64,000 bases of DNA from contig NZ_LR134440.1 of NCBI RefSeq assembly GCF_900637855.1, forward strand, positions 1,550,001 to 1,614,000. The letters are read 5' to 3'. Source of the stretch: Neisseria animaloris. GTDB taxonomy: Bacteria; Pseudomonadota; Gammaproteobacteria; Burkholderiales; Neisseriaceae. The notes under the pieces are model-generated. The model had not been told where the DNA came from. It searched no databases and saw only the letters and a program-made list of their open reading frames with translations. The position numbers were made by a program, and so were the translations under genes. Of the stretch, positions 37,903-47,153 are shown piece after piece; position 1 is the stretch's first letter, and every line of letters starts with the position of its first letter.

Positions 37903-37969
37903 CAGGCCGCCTGAAAATGCTTCGGATTCCCGAAGCGCAGCGTTATCAACTCGAGAATTGGAATTTGTT

Positions 37970-38689
37970 TTGACTCAAGCCAAAAATACTTTCTTTACCG
38001 GCGTATTTGCCGCTCTTTCATTAGGACTGGTTTTCAGTGGTAACGCCAACGCGGATGCCGTTGTAAAAGCCGAAAAACTGAATCGTGCCGCCAATATGAG
38101 CTACAAAGTGGCCGGCAAACGCTACACCCCGTTAAAAAAAGTATCTTCCTTCAGCCAAACCGGTAAGGCATCATGGTATGGTGGCCAATTCCACGGCCGT
38201 AAAACTTCCAGCGGCGAGCGTTACAATATGCACGCGATGACTGCCGCGCATAAAACCCTGCCGATTCCCAGTTATGCCCGTGTTACCAATCTTGCTAACG
38301 GTAAAAGCGTGGTAGTACGCATCAACGACCGCGGCCCGTTCCACGGTAGTCGTGTGGTGGATGTGTCCAAGGCTGCTGCCCAAAAATTGGGCTTCATCCA
38401 CAAAGGCACGGCAAAGGTGCGTGTGGAGCAAATCCTGCCGGGCGGCCAAAAAGCCGAAAACTTTGCACAGGCCGATGCCCGCAGTATCTATGTGAATCTG
38501 AAAAGTTTCGATACCAAAGCCGAAGCCCGCGATTATGTGAAACGCGCCGGCAGCCGTTTGAAATCGGCAGATATGGAGCAAAAGGTGGTTATGGAAAAAC
38601 AGGCCGACAGTTATGTTGTCAAAATGGGTCCGTTCAACCGTCAGGAACATGCCGACGATGCAAGAAGCCGGGTGTCCGCAGCTATTTAA
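37970..38689 (+). CDS. rlpA: RlpA-like septal lytic protein with SPOR domain
   Basis: 239 residues from a TTG start at 37970, chosen for its GGA site 7 bp upstream and because it opens a good signal peptide (cleavage after ANA, residue 28). The frame upstream to 37862 overlaps trmL. A double-psi beta-barrel follows (about 60-150; SWYGGQFHGRKTSSGERYN and RINDRGPFHGSRVVDVS with the catalytic Asp). A C-terminal SPOR domain (about 158-235) binds denuded septal glycan. There is no lipobox, unlike E. coli RlpA, so it should be soluble periplasmic. Confidence 0.9.
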   Translation: MTQAKNTFFTGVFAALSLGLVFSGNANADAVVKAEKLNRAANMSYKVAGKRYTPLKKVSSFSQTGKASWYGGQFHGRKTSSGERYNMHAMTAAHKTLPIPSYARVTNLANGKSVVVRINDRGPFHGSRVVDVSKAAAQKLGFIHKGTAKVRVEQILPGGQKAENFAQADARSIYVNLKSFDTKAEARDYVKRAGSRLKSADMEQKVVMEKQADSYVVKMGPFNRQEHADDARSRVSAAI

Positions 38690-38701
38690 TTTTGTTTTCA
38701 G

Positions 38702-38724
38702 ACGGCCTGCATTATGCAGGCCGT
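38702..38724 (+). terminator. rlpA terminator
   Basis: ACGGCCTGCAT and its exact complement around one T, followed by TTTTGTTT, 12 bp after the rlpA stop. One arm is fused to a DUS. Confidence 0.75.
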
Positions 38725-38748
38725 TTTGTTTGTGCGGTGTATAATGCG

Positions 38749-38780
38749 GGGCCGTCTGAAAAAGCTTTCAGACGGCCCCC
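38749..38780. repeat. DUS inverted pair
   Basis: GGGGCCGTCTGAAA and complement with a 4-nt loop, 8 bp after a TATAAT at 38740-38745. Like the metG case, it sits between a -10-like box and a gene (ruvA). Confidence 0.6.
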
Positions 38781-38788
38781 ATGATTTT

Positions 38789-38849
38789 TATATGGCAAAT
38801 AAACTTATTTTTGATACAAGGCAGTAATGCTGTAGTTAAGTTTATTTGC
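38789..38849. repeat. dispersed repeat, copy 2, with inverted arms
   Basis: Shares TATATGGCAAAYAAACTTA...GATRCAAGGC...GYYGTAG with 27762-27807. Here GCAAATAAACTTA (38795-38807) is repeated in inverse at 38837-38849, so the block can fold into a hairpin. Confidence 0.55.
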
Positions 38850-38908
38850 GGTAACTGTGGAAAGTTCAGTTCCACAGCCATATCCCACAATACCGAACGG
38901 AAGCAACC

Positions 38909-39493
38909 ATGATCAGCAGACTCACCGGTAAACTCATCGAAAAAACACCTCCGCAAATCGTGATTGATGTCAACGGGGTGGGTTACGAAGTCGATGTATC
39001 GATGCAGACTTTTTATCTGCTGCCGCCGCTTGGCGAAACCGTGCAGCTCTATACCCAGCTTGTGGTGCGCGAAGATGCGCATCTGCTGTTCGGATTTGCC
39101 TCGGCCGCCGAACGCGCCACGTTCCGCCAGTTGGTTAAGGTAAGCGGCATAGGGGCCAAAACCGCATTGGGTATTTTGTCGGCCATGACTTCGGACGAAC
39201 TGGCGCAGGCTGTGGCTCAGGAAGATGTGAAACGGCTTTCTTCCGCGCCCGGCATCGGCAAAAAAACCGCCGAACGCATGGTGCTCGAACTGCGCGGCAA
39301 ACTGGTGTCGGAACAAACCGCCACCGGCCTGTTCGCCCCCGCTGCCGCGCCGGACGAAACCGACGATATCGTCAGCACGCTTTTGGCCTTGGGCTACAAC
39401 GAGCGTGAAGCCAAAGCCGCGGTAAAAGGCATTGCGGCAGGCACGGATGTGAGCGAAGGCGTGCGTTTGGCTTTGAAGAATTTGTTGAAATAG
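38909..39493 (+). CDS. ruvA: Holliday junction branch-migration protein RuvA
   Basis: 194 residues. OB-fold domain I (1-64), tandem helix-hairpin-helix domain II with [11 protein letters not shown] and [11 protein letters not shown], and C-terminal domain III (about 145-194) that contacts RuvB. RuvA tetramers hold Holliday junctions flat for RuvB and RuvC. ruvB and ruvC are not adjacent. A DUS starts 3 bp after the TAG stop. Confidence 0.97.
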   Translation: MISRLTGKLIEKTPPQIVIDVNGVGYEVDVSMQTFYLLPPLGETVQLYTQLVVREDAHLLFGFASAAERATFRQLVKVSGIGAKTALGILSAMTSDELAQAVAQEDVKRLSSAPGIGKKTAERMVLELRGKLVSEQTATGLFAPAAAPDETDDIVSTLLALGYNEREAKAAVKGIAAGTDVSEGVRLALKNLLK

Positions 39494-39541
39494 TTTTCAG
39501 ACGGCCTATCGGGTGTTTAAACCGCTGAGGCCGTCTGAAAA
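39494..39541. terminator. DUS-pair terminator
   Basis: TTTTCAGACGGCCT and complement with a 20-nt loop directly after ruvA. Confidence 0.7.
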
Positions 39542-39574
39542 AACCGCAAGCCGTTATGATTAAGCAGTGAAAGT

Positions 39575-41419
39575 ATGATGAAGAAAATATTTGACTGGTT
39601 CGAATCCCGTATCGACCCTTATCCCGACAATGCACCGGCTACGCCGCCGAAAGGCTTATGGCCTTTCCTTTGGGGCAGCATGGAAGGCATGCGCGGTTGG
39701 ATTTTGGTGCTGGCTCTGATGACTGTAGGCATTGGCATCATGGAAGCCCTACTGTTTCAATTTATGGGCAAAGTGGTCGATTGGCTGGGCGCATACACGC
39801 CGCAAACTCTGTGGGCGGAAAAAGGCCGGGCATTAACGGGCATGGCCGCGCTGATGGTGTTTGCCGTGTTTTGGCATTTCGTTGCGTCGAACGTGCGCCT
39901 GCAAACTTTGCAAGGCGTGTTTCCGATGCGCCTGCGCTGGAATTTCCACCGCCTGATGCTGGGGCAGAGCCTTGGGTTTTATCAGGACGAATTTGCCGGA
40001 CGGGTTTCGGCCAAAGTGATGCAAACCGCGCTGGCGGTGCGCGATACGGTGATGACGCTGGCCGATATGGTGGTTTATGTGCTGGTGTATTTCATCAGCT
40101 CGGGCGTGATTCTGGCGGCGTTCGACGGCTGGCTGCTGCTGCCGTTCGTGTGTTGGATTATCGCGTTTGGCACCGTGATGCGCGTGCTGATTCCCAAGTT
40201 GGCGAAAACGGCACAGCGTCAGGCAGATGCCCGCTCGTTGATGACCGGCCGCATTACCGATGCCTATTCCAATATCACCACAGTTAAACTGTTTTCGCAT
40301 GGTGCGCGAGAGGCAGGTTATGCCAAGCAGTCGATGCAGGAATTCATGGTAACGGTGCATGCACAAATGCGTTTGGCGACTTTGCTGTCGACTTGTAATT
40401 TTATTGTGAGTACGTCGCTCACCTTGTCCACCACCGCTTTAGGCATTTGGCTGTGGCAGAACGGGCAGGTCGGGGTAGGCGCGATTGCCACCGCCACCGC
40501 CATGGCTTTGCGCGTGAACGGGTTGTCGCAATACATCATGTGGGAATCGGCCCGTTTGTTTGAAAACATCGGCACCGTGAATGACGGCATGGTTACTTTG
40601 TCTAAACCGCAAACCATTTTAGACAAACCGGCCGCACTGCCGTTGAAAGTGGAGCATGGCGACATCCGTTTCGAGCATGTCGATTTTTCTTACGAAGTAG
40701 GCAAACCATTGCTCAACGGCTTTAACCTGCACATCAAACCGGGCGAAAAAGTCGGTTTGATCGGGCGTTCCGGTGCCGGTAAATCGACCATCGTTAATCT
40801 GTTGTTGCGCTTTTACGAACCGCAAAGCGGTGCCATCACCATCGACGGCCAAAGTATCAACGACATTACCCAAGAAAGCCTGCGCGCCCAAATCGGCTTG
40901 GTAACACAAGATACCAGCCTGCTGCATCGCTCCGTGCGCGACAACATTGTTTACGGCCGACCCGATGCCACCGAAGAAGAAATGTATCAGGCTGCCGAAA
41001 AAGCCGAAGCCGCCGATTTCATCCCTAATCTTTCCGATGCCAAAGGCCGCAGGGGATACGATGCACATGTGGGCGAAAGAGGCGTGAAACTTTCAGGCGG
41101 CCAGCGGCAGCGCATCGCCATCGCCCGCGTGATGCTGAAAGATGCACCGATTCTGCTGCTCGACGAAGCCACCAGCGCACTGGATTCCGAAGTGGAAGCG
41201 GCGATTCAGGAAAGTTTGGATAAGATGATGGAAAACAAAACCGTGATCGCCATCGCCCACCGTTTATCCACCATTGCCGCTATGGACAGACTGATTGTGC
41301 TTGATAAAGGACGTATCGTCGAAGAGGGCAGCCATGCCGAATTGCTGGAGAAAAACGGTTTGTATGCCAAACTGTGGGCGCACCAAAGCGGCGGATTTTT
41401 GGCAGACCACATAGGGTAA
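39575..41419 (+). CDS. ABC exporter half-transporter (fused TMD-NBD)
   Basis: 614 residues. Six transmembrane segments lie in about residues 40-335, followed by an NBD with Walker A GRSGAGKST (about 397-405), signature LSGGQRQR (about 506-513) and Walker B ILLLDEATSALDS. It works as a homodimer or with another half-transporter. It resembles the neisserial MsbA-like/lipid-A-exporter-related group of multidrug ABC proteins, but the long soluble N-terminus (DPYPDNAPATPPKGLWPFLW) is unlike MsbA, so I do not name it. ATG at 39575 is followed by a second ATG at 39578. Single gene, ended by a DUS pair. Confidence 0.88.
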   Translation: MMKKIFDWFESRIDPYPDNAPATPPKGLWPFLWGSMEGMRGWILVLALMTVGIGIMEALLFQFMGKVVDWLGAYTPQTLWAEKGRALTGMAALMVFAVFWHFVASNVRLQTLQGVFPMRLRWNFHRLMLGQSLGFYQDEFAGRVSAKVMQTALAVRDTVMTLADMVVYVLVYFISSGVILAAFDGWLLLPFVCWIIAFGTVMRVLIPKLAKTAQRQADARSLMTGRITDAYSNITTVKLFSHGAREAGYAKQSMQEFMVTVHAQMRLATLLSTCNFIVSTSLTLSTTALGIWLWQNGQVGVGAIATATAMALRVNGLSQYIMWESARLFENIGTVNDGMVTLSKPQTILDKPAALPLKVEHGDIRFEHVDFSYEVGKPLLNGFNLHIKPGEKVGLIGRSGAGKSTIVNLLLRFYEPQSGAITIDGQSINDITQESLRAQIGLVTQDTSLLHRSVRDNIVYGRPDATEEEMYQAAEKAEAADFIPNLSDAKGRRGYDAHVGERGVKLSGGQRQRIAIARVMLKDAPILLLDEATSALDSEVEAAIQESLDKMMENKTVIAIAHRLSTIAAMDRLIVLDKGRIVEEGSHAELLEKNGLYAKLWAHQSGGFLADHIG

Positions 41420-41447
41420 TCAATAGTAATAAGAAGTAGTGTGAAAA

Positions 41448-41480
41448 GAGGCCGTCTGAATAAAAGTTTCAGACGGCCTC
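41448..41480. terminator. DUS-pair terminator
   Basis: Perfect 13-bp arms (GAGGCCGTCTGAA) with a 7-nt loop after the ABC exporter gene. Confidence 0.75.
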
Positions 41481-41755
41481 AGTGTTTGGTATTGTAGTAA
41501 TTAATATGTGAATAATTTAAAGTTTTGATTTTTATGTAATTTCTATTTTTACAAAATGGCTGTCAGACGCGATGGAAAGCTACTTAGACTACATATCGCT
41601 ACATTGCAATTAAATTTCGTTAAAACAAAGATTTGAGGCATGAATTCAAGTATTAAGAAAAGTTAATTATATTTTAATCACAGTAAAGGCTATCGAGGCC
41701 GAAATAACGATTTGTAAACTTTAAAATGATGCCGTTTTGTTAATGATTAAATTGA
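41481..41755. other. AT-rich leader region ahead of the nuo operon
   Basis: About 275 bp with very low GC compared with the flanking genes, no credible open frame and no uptake sequence. Its composition and position suggest a regulatory region. Confidence 0.4.
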
Positions 41756-41774
41756 ATTAATGATAATCGTTATC
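41756..41774. promoter_or_regulatory. Fur box upstream of nuoA
   Basis: ATTAATGATAATCGTTATC matches the 19-bp consensus GATAATGATAATCATTATC at 16 positions; ATGATAA/TTATCAT form perfect half-sites. It lies 130 bp before the nuoA start and about 75 bp before the -10 candidate. Direct Fur activation of nuoA is described in N. meningitidis, and this distance suits activation rather than repression. Confidence 0.7.
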
Positions 41775-41849
41775 ATGAAGAGTTTGAAATTATTAGGTTT
41801 TTCAAGGATTTTTTTAATACTTCAACTTTTAAACATTCCTGAAATTCGC

Positions 41850-41855
41850 TACAAT
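41850..41855 (+). promoter_or_regulatory. candidate nuoA -10 box
   Basis: TACAAT 49 bp before the nuoA ATG with a poor -35 region, consistent with a promoter that needs an activator. Confidence 0.35.
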
Positions 41856-41904
41856 GAAAAAGCGTTTTACCAGCATTTTCATGTTAACACTTTAGGTACA
41901 AACC

Positions 41905-42261
41905 ATGTTGGCTAATTATTTTCCCGTATTCGTTTTTATTCTCGTCGGCCTGATTGCCGGTGTAGTGTTTCTCGTTTTGGGTAATCTGCTCGGTCCGAAA
42001 CGGCACTATGCGGAAAAAGATGCCCCCTTTGAATGCGGCTTTGAAGCTTTTGAAAATGCGCGTATGAAATTCGACGTGCGTTACTATCTGGTTGCAATCT
42101 TATTTATTCTTTTTGATTTGGAAATCGCTTTCATGTTTCCGTGGGCAGTTGTGTTCAAAGATTTGGGCGCATTCGGTTTCTGGTCGATGTTCGTGTTTAT
42201 CGTGATTCTCACGATAGGTTTTGTTTATGAATGGAAAAAAGGCGCTTTAGAATGGGAATAG
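41905..42261 (+). CDS. nuoA: NADH-quinone oxidoreductase subunit A
   Basis: 118 residues, three transmembrane segments (about 8-30, 62-84, 88-110) with the conserved YECG-like loop [21 protein letters not shown]. It is part of the membrane arm at the junction with the quinone site of complex I. First gene of the nuo operon; overlaps nuoB by 10 bp. Confidence 0.97.
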   Translation: MLANYFPVFVFILVGLIAGVVFLVLGNLLGPKRHYAEKDAPFECGFEAFENARMKFDVRYYLVAILFILFDLEIAFMFPWAVVFKDLGAFGFWSMFVFIVILTIGFVYEWKKGALEWE

Positions 42262-42731
42262 AAGGCGTTTTGAAAAAAGGTTTCATTACCACCAGTGCAG
42301 ATACTGTGCTCAACTATATGCGTACTGGCTCGTTGTGGCCGGTAACGTTCGGTTTGGCTTGCTGCGCGGTTGAAATGATGCAGGCTGGTGCGTCGCGTTA
42401 CGACCTCGACCGATTCGGGATTATTTTCCGACCCTCTCCGCGGCAGTCCGATTTGATGATTGTGGCCGGTACCCTGTGCAACAAAATGGCACCCGCCTTG
42501 CGCCGCGTATACGACCAGATGGCCGAGCCCCGCTGGGTGTTGTCGATGGGGTCTTGTGCCAACGGCGGCGGTTACTACCACTATTCTTACTCAGTGGTGC
42601 GTGGTTGCGACCGCATCGTACCGGTAGACGTTTATGTGCCCGGTTGCCCGCCGACAGCCGAAGCATTGATTTACGGTTTGATTCAGCTCCAACAAAAAAT
42701 CAAACGCACATCAACGATTGCACGGGATTAG
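42252..42731 (+). CDS. nuoB: NADH-quinone oxidoreductase subunit B
   Basis: 159 residues. It carries the N2 [4Fe-4S] cluster next to quinone: [28 protein letters not shown] and [11 protein letters not shown] provide the ligands. The start at 42252 ([11 protein letters not shown]) lies within nuoA; the frame open from 42231 is a read-through of nuoA. Confidence 0.97.
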   Translation: MGIEGVLKKGFITTSADTVLNYMRTGSLWPVTFGLACCAVEMMQAGASRYDLDRFGIIFRPSPRQSDLMIVAGTLCNKMAPALRRVYDQMAEPRWVLSMGSCANGGGYYHYSYSVVRGCDRIVPVDVYVPGCPPTAEALIYGLIQLQQKIKRTSTIARD

Positions 42732-42740
42732 GAGGGCATT

Positions 42741-43331
42741 ATGGCAAATGTAAAAACCTTGCACGAAACCGCTACCCGTATTCTGGGCGATAAAGCCTCC
42801 AAAGTTATTCTGGCTTTGAATGAAGTAACGGTCGAATGTGCGGCAAAAGATTATTCGGAAGTAATGAACATTCTGCGCGACCATGAAGAACTGCATTTCG
42901 AGCAGTTGGTTGATTTGTGCGGAGTGGATTACAGCACGTATAAAAACGAAGTTTGGGAAGGCAAACGCTTTGCCGTAGTCAGCCAGCTTCTGTCTATCAA
43001 AAACAACCAACGCATCCGTGTGCGCGTGTGGGCGGCAGATGACGATTTTCCTGTTGTCGATTCCGTTACCGATATTTACAACAGCGCCGATTGGTACGAA
43101 CGCGAAGCCTTCGACCTGTTCGGTATTCTGTTCAACAACCACCCCGATTTGCGCCGCATTCTCACCGACTACGGTTTTGTCGGCCATCCTTTCCGCAAAG
43201 ATTTCCCGATTTCAGGCTATGTAGAAATGCGTTACGACGAAGCCGAGAAACGCGTGATTTACCAACCCGTAACCATCGAGCCGCGCGAAATTACCCCGCG
43301 CATCGTCCGCGAGGAGAACTACGGTGGCTAA
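42741..43331 (+). CDS. nuoC: NADH-quinone oxidoreductase subunit C
   Basis: 196 residues, the 30-kDa peripheral subunit. The signature region is [31 protein letters not shown] followed by GHPFRKDFP. It is separate from nuoD here, unlike the NuoCD fusion of E. coli. AGGAGG precedes the start. Confidence 0.97.
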   Translation: MANVKTLHETATRILGDKASKVILALNEVTVECAAKDYSEVMNILRDHEELHFEQLVDLCGVDYSTYKNEVWEGKRFAVVSQLLSIKNNQRIRVRVWAADDDFPVVDSVTDIYNSADWYEREAFDLFGILFNNHPDLRRILTDYGFVGHPFRKDFPISGYVEMRYDEAEKRVIYQPVTIEPREITPRIVREENYGG

Positions 43332-44580
43332 TAAATTAAGAAACTACACCATCAACTTCGGCCCGCAGCACCCTGCCGCGCACGGCGTATTGCGTATGAT
43401 TTTGGAGCTGGAAGGCGAAACCATCGTCCGTGCCGACCCGCATATCGGCCTTTTGCACCGCGGTACCGAAAAACTGGCCGAAACCCGCACCTACCTGCAA
43501 GCCCTGCCTTATATGGACCGCTTGGACTACGTTTCCATGATGGTCAACGAGCAGGCGTATTGTTTGGCAGTAGAAAAACTGACCGGAGTCGAAGTCCCTA
43601 TCCGCGCCCAATACATCCGTGTGATGTTTGCCGAAGTAACCCGCATTCTGAACCACCTGATGGGTATCGGTTCCCATGCGCTCGATATCGGCGCGATGAC
43701 TGTGTTTCTCTATGCTTTCCGCGAGCGCGAAGAGTTGATGGACTTATACGAAGCCGTATCCGGCGCCCGTATGCACGCGGCCTACTTCCGCCCCGGTGGT
43801 GTATATCGCGATTTGCCCGACTTCATGCCTAAATACGAATCGAGCAAATTCCGCAATGCCAAAGTGCTGAAAAAGCTCAACGAAGCCCGCGAAGGCACCA
43901 TGCTCGATTTTATCGAGGCCTTTACCGAACGCTTCCCCGGTTGTGTAGACGAATACGAAAGCCTGCTCACCGACAACCGTATTTGGAAACAGCGTACCGT
44001 CGGCATCGGCGTGGTTTCGCCCGAACGCGCCCTGCAAAAAGGCTTTACCGGCGTGATGCTGCGCGGTTCGGGCATCGAATGGGATATCCGCAAAAAAGCC
44101 CCTTATGATGCCTATGCCAACGTTGATTTCGATATTCCCGTCGGCGTAAACGGCGACTGCTACGACCGCTATCTGTGCCGTATCAACGAAATGCGCGAAT
44201 CTAACCGCATTATCAAACAGTGCGTGCAATGGCTCAAAGCCAACCCCGGTCCCGTGATTGTCGATAACCACAAAGTCGCGCCGCCCAAACGTACCGAAAT
44301 GAAAATGGGTATGGAAGACTTGATTCACCACTTCAAACTGTTTACCGAAGGCATGCACGTGCCCGAAGGCGAAACCTATGCCGCAGTCGAGCACCCCAAA
44401 GGCGAGTTCGGCATTTATATGATTTCAGACGGCGCCAACAAACCTTACCGCCTGAAAATCCGTGCGCCCGGCTTTGCCCACCTGCAAGGCATGGACGAAA
44501 TGGCACGCGGCCACATGTTGGCCGACGTGGTAGCCATCATCGGTACGCAAGACATCGTATTCGGAGAGGTAGACCGATAA
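43324..44580 (+). CDS. nuoD: NADH-quinone oxidoreductase subunit D
   Basis: 418 residues, the 49-kDa subunit forming the quinone pocket with Nuo[14 protein letters not shown] at residues 12-24 with the quinone-site His, and [16 protein letters not shown]. It starts at GTG 43324 inside nuoC (8-bp overlap) with GAGGAGA upstream, and ends sharing one base with the nuoE start. Confidence 0.97.
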   Translation: MANKLRNYTINFGPQHPAAHGVLRMILELEGETIVRADPHIGLLHRGTEKLAETRTYLQALPYMDRLDYVSMMVNEQAYCLAVEKLTGVEVPIRAQYIRVMFAEVTRILNHLMGIGSHALDIGAMTVFLYAFREREELMDLYEAVSGARMHAAYFRPGGVYRDLPDFMPKYESSKFRNAKVLKKLNEAREGTMLDFIEAFTERFPGCVDEYESLLTDNRIWKQRTVGIGVVSPERALQKGFTGVMLRGSGIEWDIRKKAPYDAYANVDFDIPVGVNGDCYDRYLCRINEMRESNRIIKQCVQWLKANPGPVIVDNHKVAPPKRTEMKMGMEDLIHHFKLFTEGMHVPEGETYAAVEHPKGEFGIYMISDGANKPYRLKIRAPGFAHLQGMDEMARGHMLADVVAIIGTQDIVFGEVDR

Positions 44581-45053
44581 TGTTATCCGCAGAATCTTTA
44601 AAACTGATAGATGTTGAATTGGCGAAATACCCTGCCGACCAACGCCGTTCCGCCATCATGGGCGCATTACGCATTGCCCAAGAAGAAAAACGCTGGCTCA
44701 CGCCCGAAACCATAGAGTTTGTGGCCGATTATGTCGGCATCGCACCGGCAGCCGCTTACGAAGTCGCCACTTTCTACAATATGTACGACCTCGCCCCCGT
44801 AGGCAAATACAAACTCACCGTCTGCACCAACCTGCCTTGCGCCCTGCGCGGCGGTGTGAATGCAGCCGAATACCTGAAACAGAAACTCGGCATCGGCTTT
44901 GGCGAAACCACTTCAGACGGCCTCTATACCTTAATGGAAGGCGAGTGCATGGGCGCATGCGGCGATGCCCCCGTGATGCTGGTAAACAACCACAAAATGT
45001 GCAGTTTTATGACTGAAGAAGCGATTGAGCAAAAATTGGCGGAATTGCAGTAA
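44580..45053 (+). CDS. nuoE: NADH-quinone oxidoreductase subunit E
   Basis: 157 residues, thioredoxin-like subunit of the NADH-dehydrogenase module with a [2Fe-2S] cluster. Ligands lie in CTNLPC and CMGAC; CxxxxC-x36-CxxxC spacing is typical. A DUS within the gene encodes TSDGLY. TAATG links it to nuoD. Confidence 0.96.
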   Translation: MLSAESLKLIDVELAKYPADQRRSAIMGALRIAQEEKRWLTPETIEFVADYVGIAPAAAYEVATFYNMYDLAPVGKYKLTVCTNLPCALRGGVNAAEYLKQKLGIGFGETTSDGLYTLMEGECMGACGDAPVMLVNNHKMCSFMTEEAIEQKLAELQ

Positions 45054-45077
45054 GGGCTACCTGAAAGGCCGTCTGAA
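45054..45077 (+). repeat. tandem Eikenella-like and AG-type uptake sequences
   Basis: GGGCTACCTGAA (one base off the Eikenella dialect AGGCTACCTGAA) is followed directly by AGGCCGTCTGAA, between nuoE and nuoF. Confidence 0.6.
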
Positions 45078-45181
45078 AACCCTTCAGACAGGCATGTAAA
45101 AAATATCAGCGCATAACCGCATCAGGCGGTTGGGCGGCTAAACAAAAGATTGAAGAAGATTAACCGATTAGGGCTAAGCAA

Positions 45182-46477
45182 ATGGCTATTTTCCAATCAG
45201 GCGTGATTTTTGAAAACGTCGATACCCGTAATCCCGACTGTTGGCACTTGGAAGCATACCAAGCGCGCGGCGGCTACCAAGCGCTGCGTAAAATCCTGAC
45301 TGAAAACATGTCGCAAGACGACGTGATTGCCGAAGTCAAAACTTCGGGCTTGCGCGGCCGTGGCGGTGCGGGCTTCCCCACCGGTTTGAAATGGAGCTTT
45401 ATGCCCCGTTCCTTCCCCGGTGCGAAATACGTCGTCTGCAACACCGATGAAGGCGAACCCGGCACATTCAAAGACCGCGACATCATCAACTTCAACCCCC
45501 ATGCGTTGATTGAAGGCATGATCATTGCCGGATACGCAATGGGTGCGGAAGCAGGCTATAACTATATCCACGGCGAAATCTTCGAAGGTTACCAGCGTTT
45601 TGAAGAAGCTTTAGCCGAAGCCCGCCAAGCCGGTTTCTTGGGTAAAAACATCATGGGAACGGATTTCAGCTTCGAGCTGTTTGCCGCCCACGGTTACGGC
45701 GCATATATCTGCGGCGAAGAAACCGCATTGCTGGAATCGCTCGAAGGCAAGAAAGGCCAACCGCGTTTCAAACCGCCGTTCCCCGCTTCATACGGCCTGT
45801 ACGGAAAACCCACCACCATCAACAATACCGAAACCTTTGCTTCGGTGCCGTTCATTATCCGTGACGGCGGACAGACTTTTGCCGACAAAGGCATCGAAAA
45901 CGCAGGCGGCACCAAGCTGTTTTCCATTTCCGGCCACGTTGAACGCCCCGGCAACTACGAAGTGCCGTTAGGTACGCCGTTTGCCAAATTGTTGGAAATG
46001 GCCGGTGGCATGAAAGACGGCAAAAAACTCAAAGCCGTGATTCCCGGCGGTTCGTCAGCGCCTGTATTGCCCGGCGAAGTGATGATGACCTTGAACATGG
46101 ATTACGATTCCATCGCCAAAGCAGGTTCCATGCTCGGTTCGGGCGCGATTATCGTGATGGACGAAGACGTGTGCATGGTCAAAGCGCTTGAACGCTTGAG
46201 CTACTTCTACCACGAAGAATCCTGCGGCCAATGTACTCCCTGCCGCGAAGGTACCGGCTGGTTATACCGCGTGGTGCACCGCATTGCCGAAGGCAAAGGC
46301 CGCCCCGAAGATTTGGACTTGCTCGATTCGGTCGGCAACAACATGGCCGGCCGCACCATCTGCGCCTTGGCCGATGCCGCCGTATTCCCCGTGCGCAGCT
46401 TTACCAAGCATTTCCGCCACGAGTTTGAACACTATATCGAGCATGGCAAACCGGCTAAAGAGCATAAGTGGTGTTAG
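45182..46477 (+). CDS. nuoF: NADH-quinone oxidoreductase subunit F
   Basis: 431 residues, the NADH- and FMN-binding subunit. [13 protein letters not shown] (near 60-72) is the NADH site, [10 protein letters not shown] and [17 protein letters not shown] the FMN region, and [12 protein letters not shown] with a further Cys near the end bind the N3 [4Fe-4S] cluster. A 128-bp gap separates it from nuoE; a lipoprotein gene starts 16 bp after its stop. Confidence 0.97.
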   Translation: MAIFQSGVIFENVDTRNPDCWHLEAYQARGGYQALRKILTENMSQDDVIAEVKTSGLRGRGGAGFPTGLKWSFMPRSFPGAKYVVCNTDEGEPGTFKDRDIINFNPHALIEGMIIAGYAMGAEAGYNYIHGEIFEGYQRFEEALAEARQAGFLGKNIMGTDFSFELFAAHGYGAYICGEETALLESLEGKKGQPRFKPPFPASYGLYGKPTTINNTETFASVPFIIRDGGQTFADKGIENAGGTKLFSISGHVERPGNYEVPLGTPFAKLLEMAGGMKDGKKLKAVIPGGSSAPVLPGEVMMTLNMDYDSIAKAGSMLGSGAIIVMDEDVCMVKALERLSYFYHEESCGQCTPCREGTGWLYRVVHRIAEGKGRPEDLDLLDSVGNNMAGRTICALADAAVFPVRSFTKHFRHEFEHYIEHGKPAKEHKWC

Positions 46478-46493
46478 AAATTTTCGAAGTGAA

Positions 46494-46877
46494 ATGAAAT
46501 TATTCAAACATTTATTAATATATATTGCCGTGGTCTTTTTGTGTGCTTGTGGAGGTGGTGGTGGGCGTTATTCTTCTGATGATCAAATATACAACGATGA
46601 TTATCATCAGAATATACAATATGAAAATGAGTTGAATGCTCACGAAGCTGAGGCTCAAGAAGCTGAAATTGAAAAATTACGACAGCAGGTTTCAGATTAT
46701 GAGCAATACCAAGAGGATATGAATCAGCATATTGAAGAGCTCAAATATAAGTCTCAGCAAGTTGATAATCAATTGAATAGATTCCAAACTGATAATTGGA
46801 GAGATGTTGTACCCGATGTAGTTGATGCTCAGGAAGACTTATACATTGAGTTTAATAATGCACCAATTGAACCATAA
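46494..46877 (+). CDS. coiled-coil lipoprotein inserted in the nuo operon
   Basis: 127 residues from ATG 46494. Lipobox LCAC with Cys19, five glycines after it, then an Asp/Asn/Tyr-rich stretch. A Glu/Gln-rich helix (about residues 50-105, EAEIEKLRQQVSDYEQYQED) is likely a coiled coil. Codon use and base composition are far more AT-rich than nuoF or nuoG, which suggests acquisition. The frame extends upstream through nuoF, which is a shadow. The position inside the operon implies cotranscription with nuo. Function unknown; not a known complex I subunit. Confidence 0.7.
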   Translation: MKLFKHLLIYIAVVFLCACGGGGGRYSSDDQIYNDDYHQNIQYENELNAHEAEAQEAEIEKLRQQVSDYEQYQEDMNQHIEELKYKSQQVDNQLNRFQTDNWRDVVPDVVDAQEDLYIEFNNAPIEP

Positions 46878-46881
46878 GTAG

Positions 46882-46954
46882 AGTAGGTTGGGTTGTAAAA
46901 CCCAACACAAACATCAGGCCGTCTGAAACGTTGGGTTTAACAACCCAACCTACT
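46882..46954. repeat. 25-bp inverted repeat with DUS in its loop
   Basis: Arms start with AGTAGGTTGGGTTGT and end AACAACCCAACCTACT, with a single mismatch over 25 bp. Each arm holds its own smaller palindrome (TTGGGTT/AACCCAA). An AGGCCGTCTGAA copy (46917-46928) lies between them. Confidence 0.8.
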
Positions 46955-47031
46955 TAAACTGATTTTCTTTCACTCAGGCGAAAGTTGGCTTTGAAGCTTT
47001 AAATTGATTAATGAAGTAGGAATTGAAAAAC

Positions 47032-47043
47032 AGGCTACCTGAA
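47032..47043 (+). repeat. Eikenella-dialect uptake sequence
   Basis: Exact AGGCTACCTGAA in the spacer before nuoG. A second exact copy on the minus strand lies in nuoG at 48482-48493. Confidence 0.6.
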
Positions 47044-47153
47044 ACATAGCCGAAAAACAAAATACCTGTCTGAAAACTTGGTAAACGTATAAAAACAGCA
47101 TTTCAGACGGCCTCATTTAAGTTTTTAATAAAACCGTAACTAGGAAACACACC

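Noticed and set aside
37862..37969. Longer N-terminus for rlpA
   Set aside because: The extension overlaps trmL and hides the signal peptide; TTG 37970 has the ribosome binding site.
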